Assembly (NCBI RefSeq): GCF_963678635.1
Contig: NC_087062.1
Location: forward strand, 47,479,283 to 47,543,282
Length of the DNA stretch: 64,000 nucleotides
Reading direction: 5' to 3'
Source of the DNA: Symsagittifera roscoffensis
Lineage: Eukaryota > Xenacoelomorpha > Acoela > Convolutidae
Every line of letters starts with the position of its first letter. Position 1 is the stretch's first letter. Below are positions 1 to 10,645 of this stretch, piece by piece. The notes beneath the pieces were generated by a model. The model saw nothing but the letters and a program-made list of their open reading frames with translations, was not told the DNA's origin and did no database searches. A program made the position numbers and the translations under genes.

Positions 1-182
1 ACGACGAGAACTATAGCTTCTAGGAAACCTGATGAAACTGTCCCCTGAGCTCCGAGGTCCCAGATAGAGCAGATAGATCTCACAGAGTCTGCAGGGGAAA
101 ACGAAGACAACCGACACAAGGAAACGCGCAGAAGGAAAAAAATACAATACGAGAGAACCGAACCCCAAACCCCAAAAAAACA

Positions 183-720
183 AGGAGAATAGTGACGTGG
201 AACCTACAAGGCATCTCCAACAGAGATCAAAACCGCAACCGCCTTAGAAGAGCAGTAGAAGTTGCAAGGCAGCAAAAAAGGAAGGCGGCACTGATTTTCG
301 AAATACGCTCGGAGCAGGAAGGGATAATATGGCTAGGAGACAAACCAAACCACGCAGTAGCAATCCACTCACAGAAATGTGGAGTTCTCCTGTTAGGCGA
401 TATTCTGGAAGATTGGATAACCAGCGGACAATAGAAAAGTGGCGGGAGGCGATTGGAACGCGCAAGTAGGAAGAGGGAGTCAAAGACTTGGCATAAATGG
501 GAAGTACGGCCTAAAGACAGAGACAAATGAAGCTGAAGAAAGTCTCCTGGATTGGTGCGAAGAACACCAGCTACAACATGTCAATTCCTACTTCCCAATA
601 CGCTCCCGAGGAACATGTTTCAACCAGATGCACAGACGTTGGTACGAGCTCGACAGTTTCTTAATGAGAGCATCTGATCGTCACCAAATGGCATTATCAG
701 ACCACAGACCCGTCTGAATA
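183..720 (+). pseudogene. LINE apurinic endonuclease domain, broken
   Basis: In a live LINE this domain nicks target DNA to prime reverse transcription. The N-terminal block reads RRIVTWNLQGIS from about 183 and runs to a stop at 432-434. The frame resumes at 439 with GGDWNAQVG (the GDWN catalytic block) and ends near 717 with YELDSFLMRASDR and SDHRPV (the SDH catalytic block). The stretch between the two halves is only a few bases, far too short for this fold, so the middle of the domain seems deleted. The halves are in different frames. Called as endonuclease from the GDWN and SDH blocks in correct order. Confidence 0.85.
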
Positions 721-1029
721 GACATTTGGCGCAAACAAACAAAAAACGGCGACCCAGAATAGAAAAAAAAGAACACCACAGATAGACTGGGAACTCATGA
801 GAAACAAATAAATGGCAAAAACATACCGCAAGAACACGGAGGAAAAACTCAACAACGAGGAATACTGGGACTCCATATCACGGAAGCTCACAGATGCAGC
901 GAAGGAAATATGTGACACAAAGAAACGACAGATAGCCAACCCGTGGACAGTGGGATAAGAAGAAGAACTGAAAAGCCTACACGTAAATCTCCACAGAAGT
1001 AATTCGCAGAAACAACCTGCTCAGTCAAA
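721..1029 (+). other. LINE linker between endonuclease and RT, unreadable
   Basis: This stretch joins the endonuclease to the RT of the same LINE. It holds purine-rich coding-like sequence with several stops and frameshifts, and no domain I can name. Confidence 0.6.
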
Positions 1030-2330
1030 CACTTGGAGAATCAGATGGCATACTCGCCGATGCCCTAACTGCATTAGGAGAAAGGCTGGTAGCCGCGCGC
1101 AAGAAAATGAAGAAACGCCTATGCCAAATAGAAAGACTATGGTGGGACGAAATCATCATCGAGTGTAAAAAGTCAGCGGAGAAAGGGGACATGAGTACCA
1201 TGTACAAAACCATAAGGAAATCGGGAATAAGATTACAGAAACACCAGACAGGCACCACTATCTCCACTGACAAATTCAGGCCCACTTCAGCAACGTATCG
1301 AAGGACCGATATGAGAACGACCCGGGTACTTTGAAGAACGCATTCAAACAGATGCCAGATAAAAGCAAAGACGTCAAGTTCATAACAGCCAAACAGAAGC
1401 TGAACACCCCTCCGTCCGAGAAATCATGGAAACACTGGATGAGGTGAGAGAATCGACGCCAGGCAAGGACGGGTCCCCATTGTATACAATCGAACCGCAT
1501 ACTGGAAATGGAGGGAGAAAGTCATCCACCTGGTGATGAGAATTTTCACGACCAGAACAGACCAAATGGAAGAGTCTCTAGAGAAAGGCCAAATAGTACC
1601 ATTGCTGAAAAAAGGGAACATCAATGACGCCAACAACTTCCGAGGTGTGTGCTTGCTCTCAATGGCCAGTAGAATTCTGTCAAGAGTGATCGCAAACCGC
1701 CTGAGAACATGAAGCGGAGAACACCAGGTACTGGACGAAAACCAAAGCGGGTTTCGACCAAGCAGGTCCACGGCAGACGCAAGCCAGATCTTTATAAGAA
1801 TAAGAGAGGACGTGGAAGATCTCAAGAGACGGAGGATAAGAGCCGGAATCCCAGTAGAAGACAACACAGACCCAGAAGCCAGACTGTTAAACCTAACAAA
1901 AACTTATACGCGGGTCAGCAAACCGGTCCTGTGGGCGGCCTCAAGTCCCTACGCGATGGAAGGCCCGTTCCTGGACACACTGAGTGATTTGCACGAAGCC
2001 ACAACCTACTGTATAAAATGCAAAGACGGCGACAGTGAAGAATGTACCCCCGAAAGACGGTTAAAAAAAGGTTGCCCCTCTTCGCCTTCATTGCATAACA
2101 TATGTCACCAAGTGGTAATACGGCAAGCTGAGAAAGCTAGACTAGACAGTGCCAAGGAGAGCGGTACAAACGTCGGGATAGCGTGGACGTGGATGCCGGG
2201 AAACCGCTTCCCAGTAAAAAAAAACCTGGTAGAAACGCACAAGAGTGAAACCCAAACCGCACAACTATCATTATCTGTATTCGCAGACGACACCACCCCA
2301 TCGGCGAGAAGAAAGAATTAGAGTCTGGAA
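1030..2330 (+). pseudogene. LINE reverse transcriptase, frameshifted
   Basis: RT of the LINE, readable only by moving between frames. From N to C: a charged stretch with RLWWDEIIIECKKSAEKG near 1,125; a TPGKDG block near 1,455; the SGFRPSRSTADASQIF block around 1,750 (the GFR...ST core of LINE RTs); LLNLTKTYTRV near 1,885, where motif A should carry an aspartate but shows Asn; GCPSSPSLHNICHQVV near 2,070 (the G-C-P-x-S-P motif B2 region); and SVFADDTTP near 2,278, the FADD box. The Asn in motif A and at least four frame changes mean no activity. Confidence 0.85.
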
Positions 2331-2424
2331 CAGCAACAAAAAAGATGTTATGATGAACTTCGAGGAGAAAAACAACAAAGAGAAGAAGAGAAACTAGAAT
2401 TCGGAAAGGACGGAGCAGGGGGCA

Positions 2425-3116
2425 TCAGAATGCTATGAGTGTGGATCGGCGCGAACGAAGACATTAAGAACAGAAAAATACGAGCAGGAGGACTATGGGC
2501 CAAGGTCAAGCGCCGGCTCACAAAGAGCAGGCTGCCAAAAAAAATCCAGGCTAGAGTTGCCCAATGCTGCATAGAAAGCGGCTTATTATTTGACGCCAAC
2601 ATAAGGACATGGAACAACTAGGAGTTAAAGTCTTTGCAAAGTTGGATTGACCGGTGCTATAGGTATGTCTGGAGCTCAAAGTCGAAGCTACCAATAATTG
2701 AAATGCAAGAAAAAGGAGTGAATATGCAGGACATCAGAAACCAACTGAACATCAAGTCGATCCGATGGGAAAATGAAGGAAGAACACATAAACGAATAGG
2801 CCATGTAATGAGAATGGACGATAAAAGACTGACTAAAGTAGCTTGTCTAGGGCTGGCTAAAATATCTGCAAACCCTACCGAAATGTCCGGGAAAAAAGAC
2901 AAAACACTACTCTACTGGCGGAAGCTCATCAGAGAAGCGGGTATGGATGTGAACGAGATGGACAAACTGACTCAGGACAGAAAAGGATGGAGGCGAGCGG
3001 TGGAAGCACGAATGGAGCACCTGCACAAATGGGAAAAGTCAAATGCGAAAAAACAAAACGGTGAAACGACAGAAAGGAACTCCTATACACCCCCAAGCAA
3101 CATCGAACACGTGTGA
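2425..3116 (+). pseudogene. LINE post-RT region (thumb/connector)
   Basis: Continues the LINE polyprotein after the RT. Reading frames cover 2,439-2,621 (WIGANEDIKNRKIRAGGLWA...) and 2,634-3,116, separated by one stop. The piece RIGHVMRMDDKRLTK near 2,795 matches a block often seen after the RT in LINEs, where transposon proteins read G-H-V-x-R-M-D. The end overlaps the zinc-finger frame by about 70 bases in another frame, so a frameshift mutation separates what was one protein. Confidence 0.75.
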
Positions 3117-3552
3117 GAAATGTGAGAGGGATTTCAAAAACCAGGGCGGCCTGAGAATCCATATCAAAAGGATGCACAAAGAGGTGAGGGTGACTTTTGC
3201 ATGCAACAAATGCGGAGCCATCATCAAATCTGAAAACTCTGAAAAACACCACAGGAAGACATGCGAGGGAGACAGGTACAATGAAGATGGAACCAAGACA
3301 TGTGGCAGATGTGACAGAACCCTACAGGCCCGAAACATAGCCCGCCACAAAAGACAGAACTGCAAGGGAAACCGGGCACCAGAACAAGAAGCAACCGACC
3401 AACACCATCCACACGGCGTCTACAAATAGAAATGGACTGTATGTCCGAGATGTAACGAGAGGAAATCTTCGTCAAACTTAGCAAGGCACCTGAGGATATG
3501 CACCACGTCCATGGTCAGGGGAGAGGACATACCAATTGAACCAGGAGGGTGA
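3043..3552 (+). pseudogene. LINE C-terminal zinc-finger array with one in-frame stop
   Basis: A frame with four Cys/His clusters at the very end of the LINE polyprotein. Finger 1 is TCEKCERDFKNQGGLRIHI followed by KRMH, a regular C2H2 finger. Finger 2 starts ACNKCGAII and ends H-H-x4-C. Finger 3 is CGRCDRTLQARNIARHKRQNC. A TAG at 3,427-3,429 interrupts the frame; beyond it finger 4 reads CPRCNERKSSSNLARHLRIC and the frame ends with TGA at 3,550-3,552. Spacing is CxxC, 12 residues, then H and a final C or H. Likely nucleic-acid binding, perhaps for template or target choice (inference). Confidence 0.8.
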
Positions 3553-3570
3553 AAGTCTACATACATACAT
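3553..3570 (+). repeat. LINE 3' tail, short CATA repeat
   Basis: Directly after the LINE stop comes a short run of three ACAT/CATA units. Short tandem 3' tails are usual for some LINE clades, and here it marks the junction, because gypsy gag reading frame begins immediately after it. Confidence 0.55.
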
Positions 3571-4202
3571 CTAAAAATACATGATATAACAACAAGAGAT
3601 TTATTGGGTCGCCTGCAAACATTGTTTGTGAAACCCAGAAACATAACAATTGACCGTTATGAGGCCTTCACACGAAAACAGGGAAAAAAAGAAACCCTAG
3701 AAGAATTTCATTGTGGACTCACAGAACTCGCGGCAAAAGGCAACTTTAAATGTACAGTATGCAATAATGGTGGACTCGAGGCGGAAATCATCAGAGTTTT
3801 ATTTACCGCAAATATGTCGAATGACGAGGTCCAAAAAGGAAAAGACCTGCTAGCAGAAACTAGAATTAGATGCGAGAAAAGCCTCGTAAATCAAATCCAA
3901 ATCAAAAAGCAAGGAACTTCCAGCAACTAAAGCGGAATAAAGAACATTAAATCGGAGCCCGTCAATTTCATACAAAAAAGGGGCAGGTATAAATCTCAAC
4001 CGCGGGCTGGACGTAATTGCGGAGGAATTGCACCAAGAAACGGAACCGACAGGCCCTCACAAAAAATTGTTTTAAATGCGGCAACGCATTTTCAGCAAAT
4101 CACCTCGCAAAGTATCTGGCGCGAGATAAAATCTGCAACAGATGCACAATAAGGGGTCATTTTGCAAAGTTATGCAAGTCCAGCGAGGTGAACGCGATCT
4201 AA
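3571..4202 (+). pseudogene. Gypsy gag with zinc knuckles, broken
   Basis: Gag coats the element RNA. The frame opens with HDITTRDLLGRLQTLFVKP (about 3,580-3,630) and continues to a TAA at 3,928. After it and a frameshift, 4,017-4,202 carries the nucleocapsid part: CFKCGNAFSANHL, a degenerate knuckle, and CNRCTIRGHFAKLC, a perfect CX2CX4HX4C knuckle. The start lies outside the surviving sequence. The domain order and the knuckle make the call; the frame breaks rule out function. Confidence 0.85.
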
Positions 4203-4400
4203 AAGAACGTTACGACACATCAGGACTAACAGGAAACAGATATGACCACCTATGTCAATTACATTTGAGCAGGTGATATAATCCCAGGGTGGGAATTGAT
4301 CCACCCAGATGATACATCCACTAACTGGATACACTTTGAGCCAAAACGAGCAGATATAATCAGAGATACCGATCTCCAAGCACATCTTATTTGAGTCGGC
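4203..4400 (+). other. Gypsy gag-protease linker
   Basis: No domain readable here; the sequence joins the knuckle region to the protease of the same element and has stops in all frames. Confidence 0.5.
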
Positions 4401-4750
4401 TCGGAGAAAAATAACCGACACAGTTTTCATTGCCGACACAGATTCCCCAACTTCTTTTGTGAACGAAACTACAGCAAATCTCCTGATACCCTCGGTGGAA
4501 TCAGCAAGAAAAATCACAATGGCAGATGACGACGAAACTAATCGAATGGTTTGCTAGAATGGTTACAAAATCCCTTCATTTGGCCTATTAATAGCCCCTA
4601 TCGAGTGTGGAGGATGGACGATTCAAACGCTTTCCTTTAAAGTGGTGGACGACAGGCGAGCGAACATCCTGAGCCGCAATCTTCTTCCACAAATTGGAAT
4701 ACAACTACAACAGGAGAAAAACATGTTGGTAAGTCAGCATTTCATGTAAA
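4401..4750 (+). pseudogene. Gypsy aspartic protease, active-site glycine lost
   Basis: The retropepsin-type protease would cut the polyprotein. The catalytic block reads ADTDSPTSFVN at about 4,432, where the family has D-S/T-G; the Gly is Asp here. The second conserved block, ANILSRNLLPQIGIQL near 4,660, matches the I-L-G-R-N-L-L piece of these proteases, again with Gly replaced, by Ser. A stop near 4,555 splits the domain. Not active. Confidence 0.85.
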
Positions 4751-4810
4751 CAATACTGACAATTCGGACGCACAAATTGCGAAAAAGATCAGAACCACGT
4801 ACCCTGGACT

Positions 4811-5749
4811 TTGCACGCGAATAGGGCGCTCAAAGCAAAGAACCACATGGTTCATACTAAGTTTTACAAGGAGTTCAAAGCTTTGCAACAACGAGGGAGA
4901 CGCATTACCACACATATCCAAGAAAAATTGGAAAACGAAGTTCGATCGTTATTTGACAAAGGTCAGATAATTCAACTGGAAAAATGCAGTGACCAATATT
5001 TCATAAGCCCCATTGTGATAACGGTGAAAAAAGACCAGTCAATAAAATTAGACTAAAACAAATTAATAAATCAATTCATAAAAACAAATACCAGATGCCG
5101 AATATTTTTTTTTGTTAGACAAAAGAGCGCAATCGGCTCAAGAAGGTACAAATAAACTGGGTACGACATATTTTTCCACAATAGATTAACGTTACGCGTA
5201 TAGCCAACTACCACTTAACGAAACAACACGTACGCAGTGTAACTTCAGCATAATTGGTGGTAAAGCAACGGGAACCTACCAGTTCCAAGCACCCTTCTAC
5301 GGGCTCACCGATACGCCCGCTTTCAGAAGGCTATAGATCTGACACTTAACAACGAAAAAGAAACGTTCTCATTTTTAGCTGATATTTTAATAATTCCGCA
5401 CGGCACTAAGGAACAAAACAAAAAAAACTTGCAAAATTTCTGGAAAAAAATGGATGCCGAAAACGTGAAAACCTCGTTAGACAAATGTAAATTTGGAGGC
5501 AAAGAAGTGGAGTGGATGGGATTTGTATTAAACAAATACGGCACAACCCTTATGCAAAAGAAAGCAGACGCAATCAAAAACCTGCAACATCCAAAAACAT
5601 TCAAACAACTGAAAAGTTTTATGGGGTCTATCCATCACTTGAACAAGTTTATCACTAACCTGGCTCAAAAATTTACCCCCTCAAGACCTGTACTGTTTAC
5701 CACCAACAAGTTTAATTTCGTAAAAAACATTACAGGTCAACGAACTTGA
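4811..5749 (+). pseudogene. Gypsy reverse transcriptase, catalytic Asp replaced
   Basis: RT copies element RNA into DNA. Pieces in order: the N-terminal HIQEKLENEVRSLFDKGQII (about 4,912) and ISPIVITVKKDQS; a poorly readable stretch 5,057-5,220 with stops; GGKATGTYQF and FYGLTD blocks (5,250-5,310); SFLADILII near 5,370, where the Y-x-D-D box has lost its first Asp to Ala; then connection sequence VEWMGFVLNKYGTTL and LKSFMGSIHHLNKF (5,510-5,655). At least three frame changes occur. Upstream of 5,800 this part is single-copy in the window. Confidence 0.88.
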
Positions 5750-6011
5750 ACTTTTAGCCGCAGTATGAGCTATTGAACATTTTAAGTATTACCTATATGG
5801 TAGACGCTTCACTCTAATAACGGATCACCAAGCATTAGTAAGATTTCTACAAAGTAACAGAGGTAATAAAACCTATCAAAGCAGGTTAACTCGATGGATC
5901 GACAGACTCATCCCGTTCGATTTTGATATACATCATCTGTCAGGCAAAAAAATGGGTCTTACCGATTACATATCACGACACCTGGTCAGTAAACCACGAC
6001 CGGCATACTAA
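5733..6011 (+). pseudogene. Gypsy RNase H, copy 1
   Basis: RNase H removes the RNA strand after copying. Visible blocks: NELELLAA (catalytic Glu), FTLITDHQALVRFLQS (catalytic Asp), RLTRWIDRLIPFDFDIHH and GKKMGLTDYISR, the standard end of gypsy RNase H. One stop (TGA near 5,767) sits in the first block and a TAA closes the stretch at 6,009-6,011. The duplication boundary at 5,800 falls inside this domain. Confidence 0.88.
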
Positions 6012-6772
6012 GACAAACAATTTGTCGTCGCACTAATCGACGATTCCGTTAAATGCTTGGAATTTCAAGACAGCAGCAGCAATAATATATCCTTGAATGA
6101 AAATCCAATCGGTTATCTAGACACCAAAAAACTCAACCGGAACGAAAACTTTGCAACTTCAATTTCGGTTCACACACAAAACGCATTCACTGTTCATAGT
6201 CAATTTTTTCAATCTAGTTGCTCTGCTGATACGAAAAATACACTTCAAAATTAACACCTAATTGTAAAAAGTGTATGTATTCTCCTAACATTGGAGAAAA
6301 GAACAGGCGATTGCAACATGGCATGACTTTGCTCCCTTTCAAGCGAATCAATCGGAATTGCCATAGTGGCGCCCAAACGCAGCTTACCTTTGCTCCCATT
6401 AATTACGTCTCATTCAGCGATTTTCTTAACGAAACACCACCGCCCGAACTTACTGTCAGCCATTTCACACACCAGGTCAGACAATCAACTGAGAGCTACA
6501 CCTTTCGAAGAGTAGAAAACGAGAAGGTAAACACTATCTGCAAAACAATGGAGGGAGAAGGAAAACAGGACACAGAAAGCCAGACAGCCGCAGTGGAGGA
6601 GGAAGACACACCATTGTTCCGGAAAAACTTGAGAAAAGTTATGGATAATGAGTTCCGAGCGGCAGCCACAAGGAGAGACCGAAACTTATCACCATTGATG
6701 AACATGGTAAGACAACAGAAATGGGAGTCGTAAACAGAGCTATGGCCCTTATTTCTACAATGTGCCCACCGG
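6012..6772 (+). pseudogene. Gypsy RNase H-integrase linker, unrecognised
   Basis: Open stretches at 6,057-6,254 and 6,275-6,733 belong to the pol polyprotein between RNase H and integrase. I recognise no domain; the second stretch is acidic (MEGEGKQDTESQ, AVEEEDTPLFRKN) and ends just ahead of the integrase zinc-binding region. The same frames recur in copy 2 at 12,887-13,563 with a few substitutions. Confidence 0.6.
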
Positions 6773-7500
6773 TTGTCAGTCAGAGACAATATCTTGCTGT
6801 ATGACGTTAGAGTTGTCATACCCAAACAACGAAGACCCACACTCATGGACGCGTTAGATCTGACCCATCCAGACCAAGGCGGGATGTTAGAAGCGGCTAA
6901 GCATGTGTGGTATCCCTATCTGCACCGGATTTTTGTGTCCACAGCACAAAGTTGTAAGAACTGCCGAGATAAGTGTAAGATTATTAAAATAATCTCAGGC
7001 AAAAAGCACTATAAGACACTCGACGCGGTGGTTGAGCCTAACAATGAAATCTAATTGGATTTCGTGGGCCCATTACCGGACGAAAACGAAAAAGAAGTTT
7101 ATATATTAGTGGGACTGGACCGTTTTCCACGTTATCCTTAGGCAAAGTTTGCAACCAAAACCAGAGCGGATACAATCATCCGCTTTATGCAAAATCATAT
7201 CGTTTATCATGGGGTTCCGTATAAAATTCGATGCGATCAATCCTTTGGTTTTCGAGCCAAAAAGTTCTTAATATATTGCAAAACCAATAATATCAAACTA
7301 ATATTCGCGCCCGTGGATGACCACAGGGCAATGGGTATTGTCGAACGACTTATTAGAACCCTAAAATCGTGATTAGAAATCATGAAAATCGACAAAACAA
7401 ACAAACCAAACAAGCTTGCATCAGACGTGGCCGCACTAATTAAAACACTCCGCATTACGCCAAAAGCAACTACAAAAGTATGCCGTTCGAAGCCCACTTT
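6773..7500 (+). pseudogene. Gypsy integrase, copy 1, DDE residues kept but stops present
   Basis: Integrase inserts element DNA into the genome. The zinc-binding region spans about 6,860-6,985 (LTHPDQGGMLEAAKHVWYP then CKNCRDKC). The catalytic core follows: LDFVGPLPDE (first Asp, near 7,058), YKIRCDQSFGF (second Asp, near 7,228) and AMGIVERLIRTLKS (Glu, near 7,340). Stops at 7,052-7,054, about 7,138 and 7,370 interrupt it. All three recur at the same places in copy 2, so the element was dead before it was duplicated. Confidence 0.9.
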
Positions 7501-7520
7501 GGGCGAAACCTAACACACCA

Positions 7521-9435
7521 TTGATTAATCATAGCACATCACCAAAACTCTCAAATCTCTCATGGAAAAACACTAAGCTATCCTGTTTAGATGAAAAAGT
7601 ACTTACAAAACCAGCATTAACGGTGGAGGCAATGTGGGAGCGGGAGAGAAATAGCGAAGACGATATATACCTAGTCTACAAGGAAACAGGGGCGAAGGAC
7701 ACAAAAGCATCAGAAAACAAGGACCACCAGTATTTGCCCAAACCTACGTTCAATCCCGTCTCAAAAACGAATGCCACGACTGCAGACAACCAACAAGGCC
7801 AAATAAACGATGCTCAGAGCACACAAAACAACAACCGCGAAAAACGACGTGCTAAGACCCAAGCGGAGGTTGCAAACTGAAAGGATACAATTACACTGGA
7901 AGCAGCGACCTGTAAGACCAACAATTGCTCAAAAAGTTCCCAATAGGTGCGCATCTACCGCTTTCCAACAAACCTTGCAATTTACTAAAACTAAAAAGAT
8001 CATTTCTAAGCGAAAAGTGCAACGACTTAGAAAATTTAAAAACACGTAAGCCAATAAGACCGCTCACTAATCAGGAGAAACAACAACTCGAGAGAGCAGC
8101 ACTAATTTTTCAAAAAGACCGATTCAAAGGTCGAGCACACACAATTAACCCTAAAACGGGACTTCAATTGGAGCAAGTCGCTAGAAAAACGAGAACACTT
8201 GCACGAAAAAAGAAAAATCCAGGGACATTTGGGCCACAATTTAAAAATATCGAAAATGGATCAAAACAAAATTACTCCTCACACACCGCGTGGATAAGAG
8301 AAGACAACAAGCAGCCGCGTGTAATAAGGCACGATGGCCTCGCCTTCGTACCGGACCCAAGGTTATGAGGAAAAAGTAGGAAGGCGGCTTTAAAGGATTT
8401 TGTGGCTTATAACCACCTACCGCGAGCCAAACACGTGTTTCCGGAAAAGAGGCCACCAGTCAAAATCCGACCACAGAGGGAACAACCACGAGCCCCAAGC
8501 GATCACCTCCGAAGACGGTTCAGGATATCATCGAACAATCGCTGAATCGAAAAGCATTGGGATCACAAAAATTTTTTAGTACCTTTAACAGCACACCCAA
8601 ACTGACACAACGTGCAAATCAGCTAGCCAAAGACCCAAAACCTCATCTGCAACAACAAACGAAGTCATCAGAGAAAATGAGCCCTAAGATAAAATCCAAA
8701 AGACGATTTGTCAAAGGTCCAGTTTGAGTGCGACACCTCAATTTCCTTGTCGTCAGATACATACCAGGACGAAAAAAACACCTTCACCAGAAAAACCAGC
8801 CGCAAAATGAAAAGACAAAGGCCACACTTGAGCAAATGTCGCCGGAGTTAAGACGATTGTCAAGACAGCGAAAAAGTGCACTTGCCACGAAGCTAGGCGG
8901 GCTATCCCGATGGGACAAATCTCGAATTCTGTCGAACCTTGTTCAATAGCGCATATTGAACATTCGACAACCAACATCAGCTCGCCAGACCAGCCGTCCG
9001 AAAAACTGCCATTGAACTCACACCCCATAAAACAAGTCAGTGTCGCCACGATAACACGTGTCAGTGTCGCCACAAATTTCCCCCGAAGAAATCATGTGCA
9101 CAGAGATCCACATGGATGCAGCAACGCCAGAAAGCACGAAAATTGAGGGTACAAGCGACAACACGACCCAGATTAAACCAAATTCCCGGTAAATTCCGGA
9201 CAAACCACAAAGAACGGGGGAATCTTTCAGTAAGGACTTTGAAGAGAATATGAACATTTTGCATTCCATTTCGCCGGTTCGAGGAATTTCTGTGACATTT
9301 CAACGAGAAAAAGAAAATACCACGGAACAGCGCAATAAAATCGAACCACATGTTACTACACGCACGGAGAATATTACAGCGGAGATAAAAACCATCAAAA
9401 TCATTGACGATACGAACAAGAGCGAGGAAAAGTGA
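7521..9435 (+). pseudogene. Gypsy 3' coding-like region of unknown role, copy 1
   Basis: About 1.9 kb lies between the integrase and the polypurine tract, more than most gypsy elements have without an extra gene. The first part (7,521-7,880) includes an acidic DDIYLVYKETGAKD block that may be the integrase tail. Later parts are basic and rich in Lys/Arg/Gln (ARKTRTLARKKKNPGTFGPQ near 8,180; QMSPELRRLSRQRKSALATK near 8,850). A last open stretch 9,250-9,435 stops just before the polypurine tract. No signal peptide or membrane segment is visible, so I do not call an envelope. Possibly a third, nucleic-acid-binding ORF (inference). Confidence 0.5.
8930..8969 (+). other. Stem-loop in gypsy 3' region
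   Basis: TGTCGAA and TTCGACA pair outside; TGTTCAATA and TATTGAACA pair inside, with a three-base bulge (937-939) and a five-base GCGCA loop. The 16 paired positions are perfect. Copy 2 (15,761-15,800) is identical and gains one more C-G pair. A structured RNA element of the retrotransposon is possible. Confidence 0.6.
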
Positions 9436-9450
9436 TATATTCTATTAACC

Positions 9451-9463
9451 AAAAAGAGGGAAA
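9451..9463 (+). promoter_or_regulatory. Gypsy polypurine tract
   Basis: A 13-base all-purine run, AAAAAGAGGGAAA, lies directly before the TG of the 3' LTR, where plus-strand DNA synthesis is primed. Copy 2 has the same tract at 16,282-16,294. Confidence 0.8.
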
Positions 9464-9799
9464 TGTTATCTGTACGGATATTATAGTAAAACATCCATTA
9501 ATGATGACATTGATTAGGTACTAGAACTACCAGTTGGTAACGTATACATAATATAGACTTAACTTACATTAATTACACATAGAAGTCTGATGATTAAATA
9601 AGTACCTATTTCTGCGTAATGACATATGTACTAGTTTTTATGAGGCACTGTTTCTCAAATGGTTCGAGGTCAGTGTCAGCCAGACTTAAACATAGAGAGT
9701 TGTATTTAAGTTGTTATCTTTATCGTCTCATTCACAACTAGCATAGAAAGTATCAATTCCACATAGCTTATATCTCACCTAACGAATGATGGTATAACA
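9464..9799 (+). repeat. Gypsy 3' LTR, copy 1
   Basis: Begins TGTTAT right after the polypurine tract and ends ATAACA 336 bases later, a perfect six-base inverted terminal repeat with the canonical TG...CA ends. The end point is inferred from this symmetry because no 5' LTR is in the window to compare. The base after it starts GGGT, the expected place for a target duplication that cannot be checked. Confidence 0.75.
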
Positions 9800-10240
9800 G
9801 GGTAGGTTCATTAAATTGTTCTTCGAATTTTACGGTTTCTAGATTCAATGCTTTTTAAAGAATTTTCCATGGTAGTTTTGGCTCACGTAATATTGTCATA
9901 CGGACTAAATCAGCTATTAAAAACATATCTGATCTCCTGGCCTAACCTTTGTAAAACTACTCGTTGCACTAAAAGATTACTGCTGGTCAAGTGTGAGGAA
10001 AGAAACACAGCCGGTTTTTCTGCTACTTCTTAGCAAGTACAAGTACCTCAAAAAAGCTTATTGAGGAATTAATATGTTATCAGATCAAAACTATTTCAAT
10101 GTGCTTTGACTGTTGTTGTTAGCTGCCCGAAGGGGCGCGTTGTCAGAGCTAGGCCTCAGCTTCAGGAACCTCGCTACTTCGGCGGGACAGAGCGGCAGCA
10201 GGTCTATTGGGTCGAGTGCAGTCCGGTTTATGGGATAGCT

Positions 10241-10316
10241 GAAAAGATAAAGGCTGTGTAATAAAGATAAAGGCAGTGTGGAAAAGATAAAAGCTGGACA
10301 ATTCGGGGGGGGGGGG
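10241..10316. repeat. Three 20-bp repeats followed by a G12 run
   Basis: Three copies of a GAAAAGATAAAGGCTGTGTA-like 20-mer start at 10,241, 10,261 and 10,281, then 12 consecutive G at 10,305-10,316. The same place in the duplicate (17,139-17,159) has 21 G. Long G runs form quadruplexes and are prone to slippage. Confidence 0.8.
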
Positions 10317-10645
10317 ATGATCAATTGTATTCACATTACGTATTACGTATTGAGTTAAGACGACGTAACAACTAGTTTTTAGATGACAACAACTATGGAA
10401 GCTTGATTATGACCGCTAAATCTTTGTCAATTTTTCCGCAAAATCCATATACAATTTTTAGAACTTGTGATGATATATGCTTTTGTTTAACTTTACACAA
10501 ATCAAGAAATATAGCCTATAGCGAATTACTAGTTTCAGGGAAATATGAACCTTAAGCACAGGTGAGAAAACGACAAAAAGCAGCTCTATAAAGTGTAACT
10601 AAAAAAAGAAAAGGTAGAAATAAGCCTCGAATTAGTAACAATTTG

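Larger units (their letters stand above)
1..3570 (+). mobile_element. Degenerate APE-type LINE (non-LTR retrotransposon), 5' end outside window
   Basis: A plus-strand non-LTR retrotransposon. In order it shows an apurinic endonuclease-like domain, a reverse transcriptase with an FADD catalytic box, a C-terminal region containing RIGHVMRMDD (a block common after the RT in many LINEs), and a row of Cys/His fingers. Every domain is broken by stops and frameshifts, so this copy is dead. The 3' end is set by a short CATA repeat near 3,556-3,570, after which gypsy gag sequence starts at once. I cannot name the clade: the endonuclease plus RT would suit several, and the C-terminal fingers are unusual. 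The first 150 bases give no readable domain and may be the element's upstream region. Confidence 0.9.
3571..9799 (+). mobile_element. Ty3/gypsy LTR retrotransposon, copy 1, 5' truncated
   Basis: Domain order gag, protease, RT, RNase H, integrase identifies Ty3/gypsy (Metaviridae); in copia the integrase precedes RT. The 5' LTR and the start of gag are missing, cut off by the LINE. The 3' end is complete, with a polypurine tract and an LTR ending TGTTAT...ATAACA. All frames carry stops, and catalytic residues of protease and RT are changed. Between integrase and LTR lies about 1.9 kb of extra coding-like sequence. Part of the element (5,800 onward) is duplicated in tandem at 12,630. Confidence 0.92.

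Noticed and set aside
7521-9435. Envelope gene for the gypsy element
   Set aside because: No signal peptide, transmembrane segment or cleavage-site pattern could be seen; the region is basic and soluble-looking.
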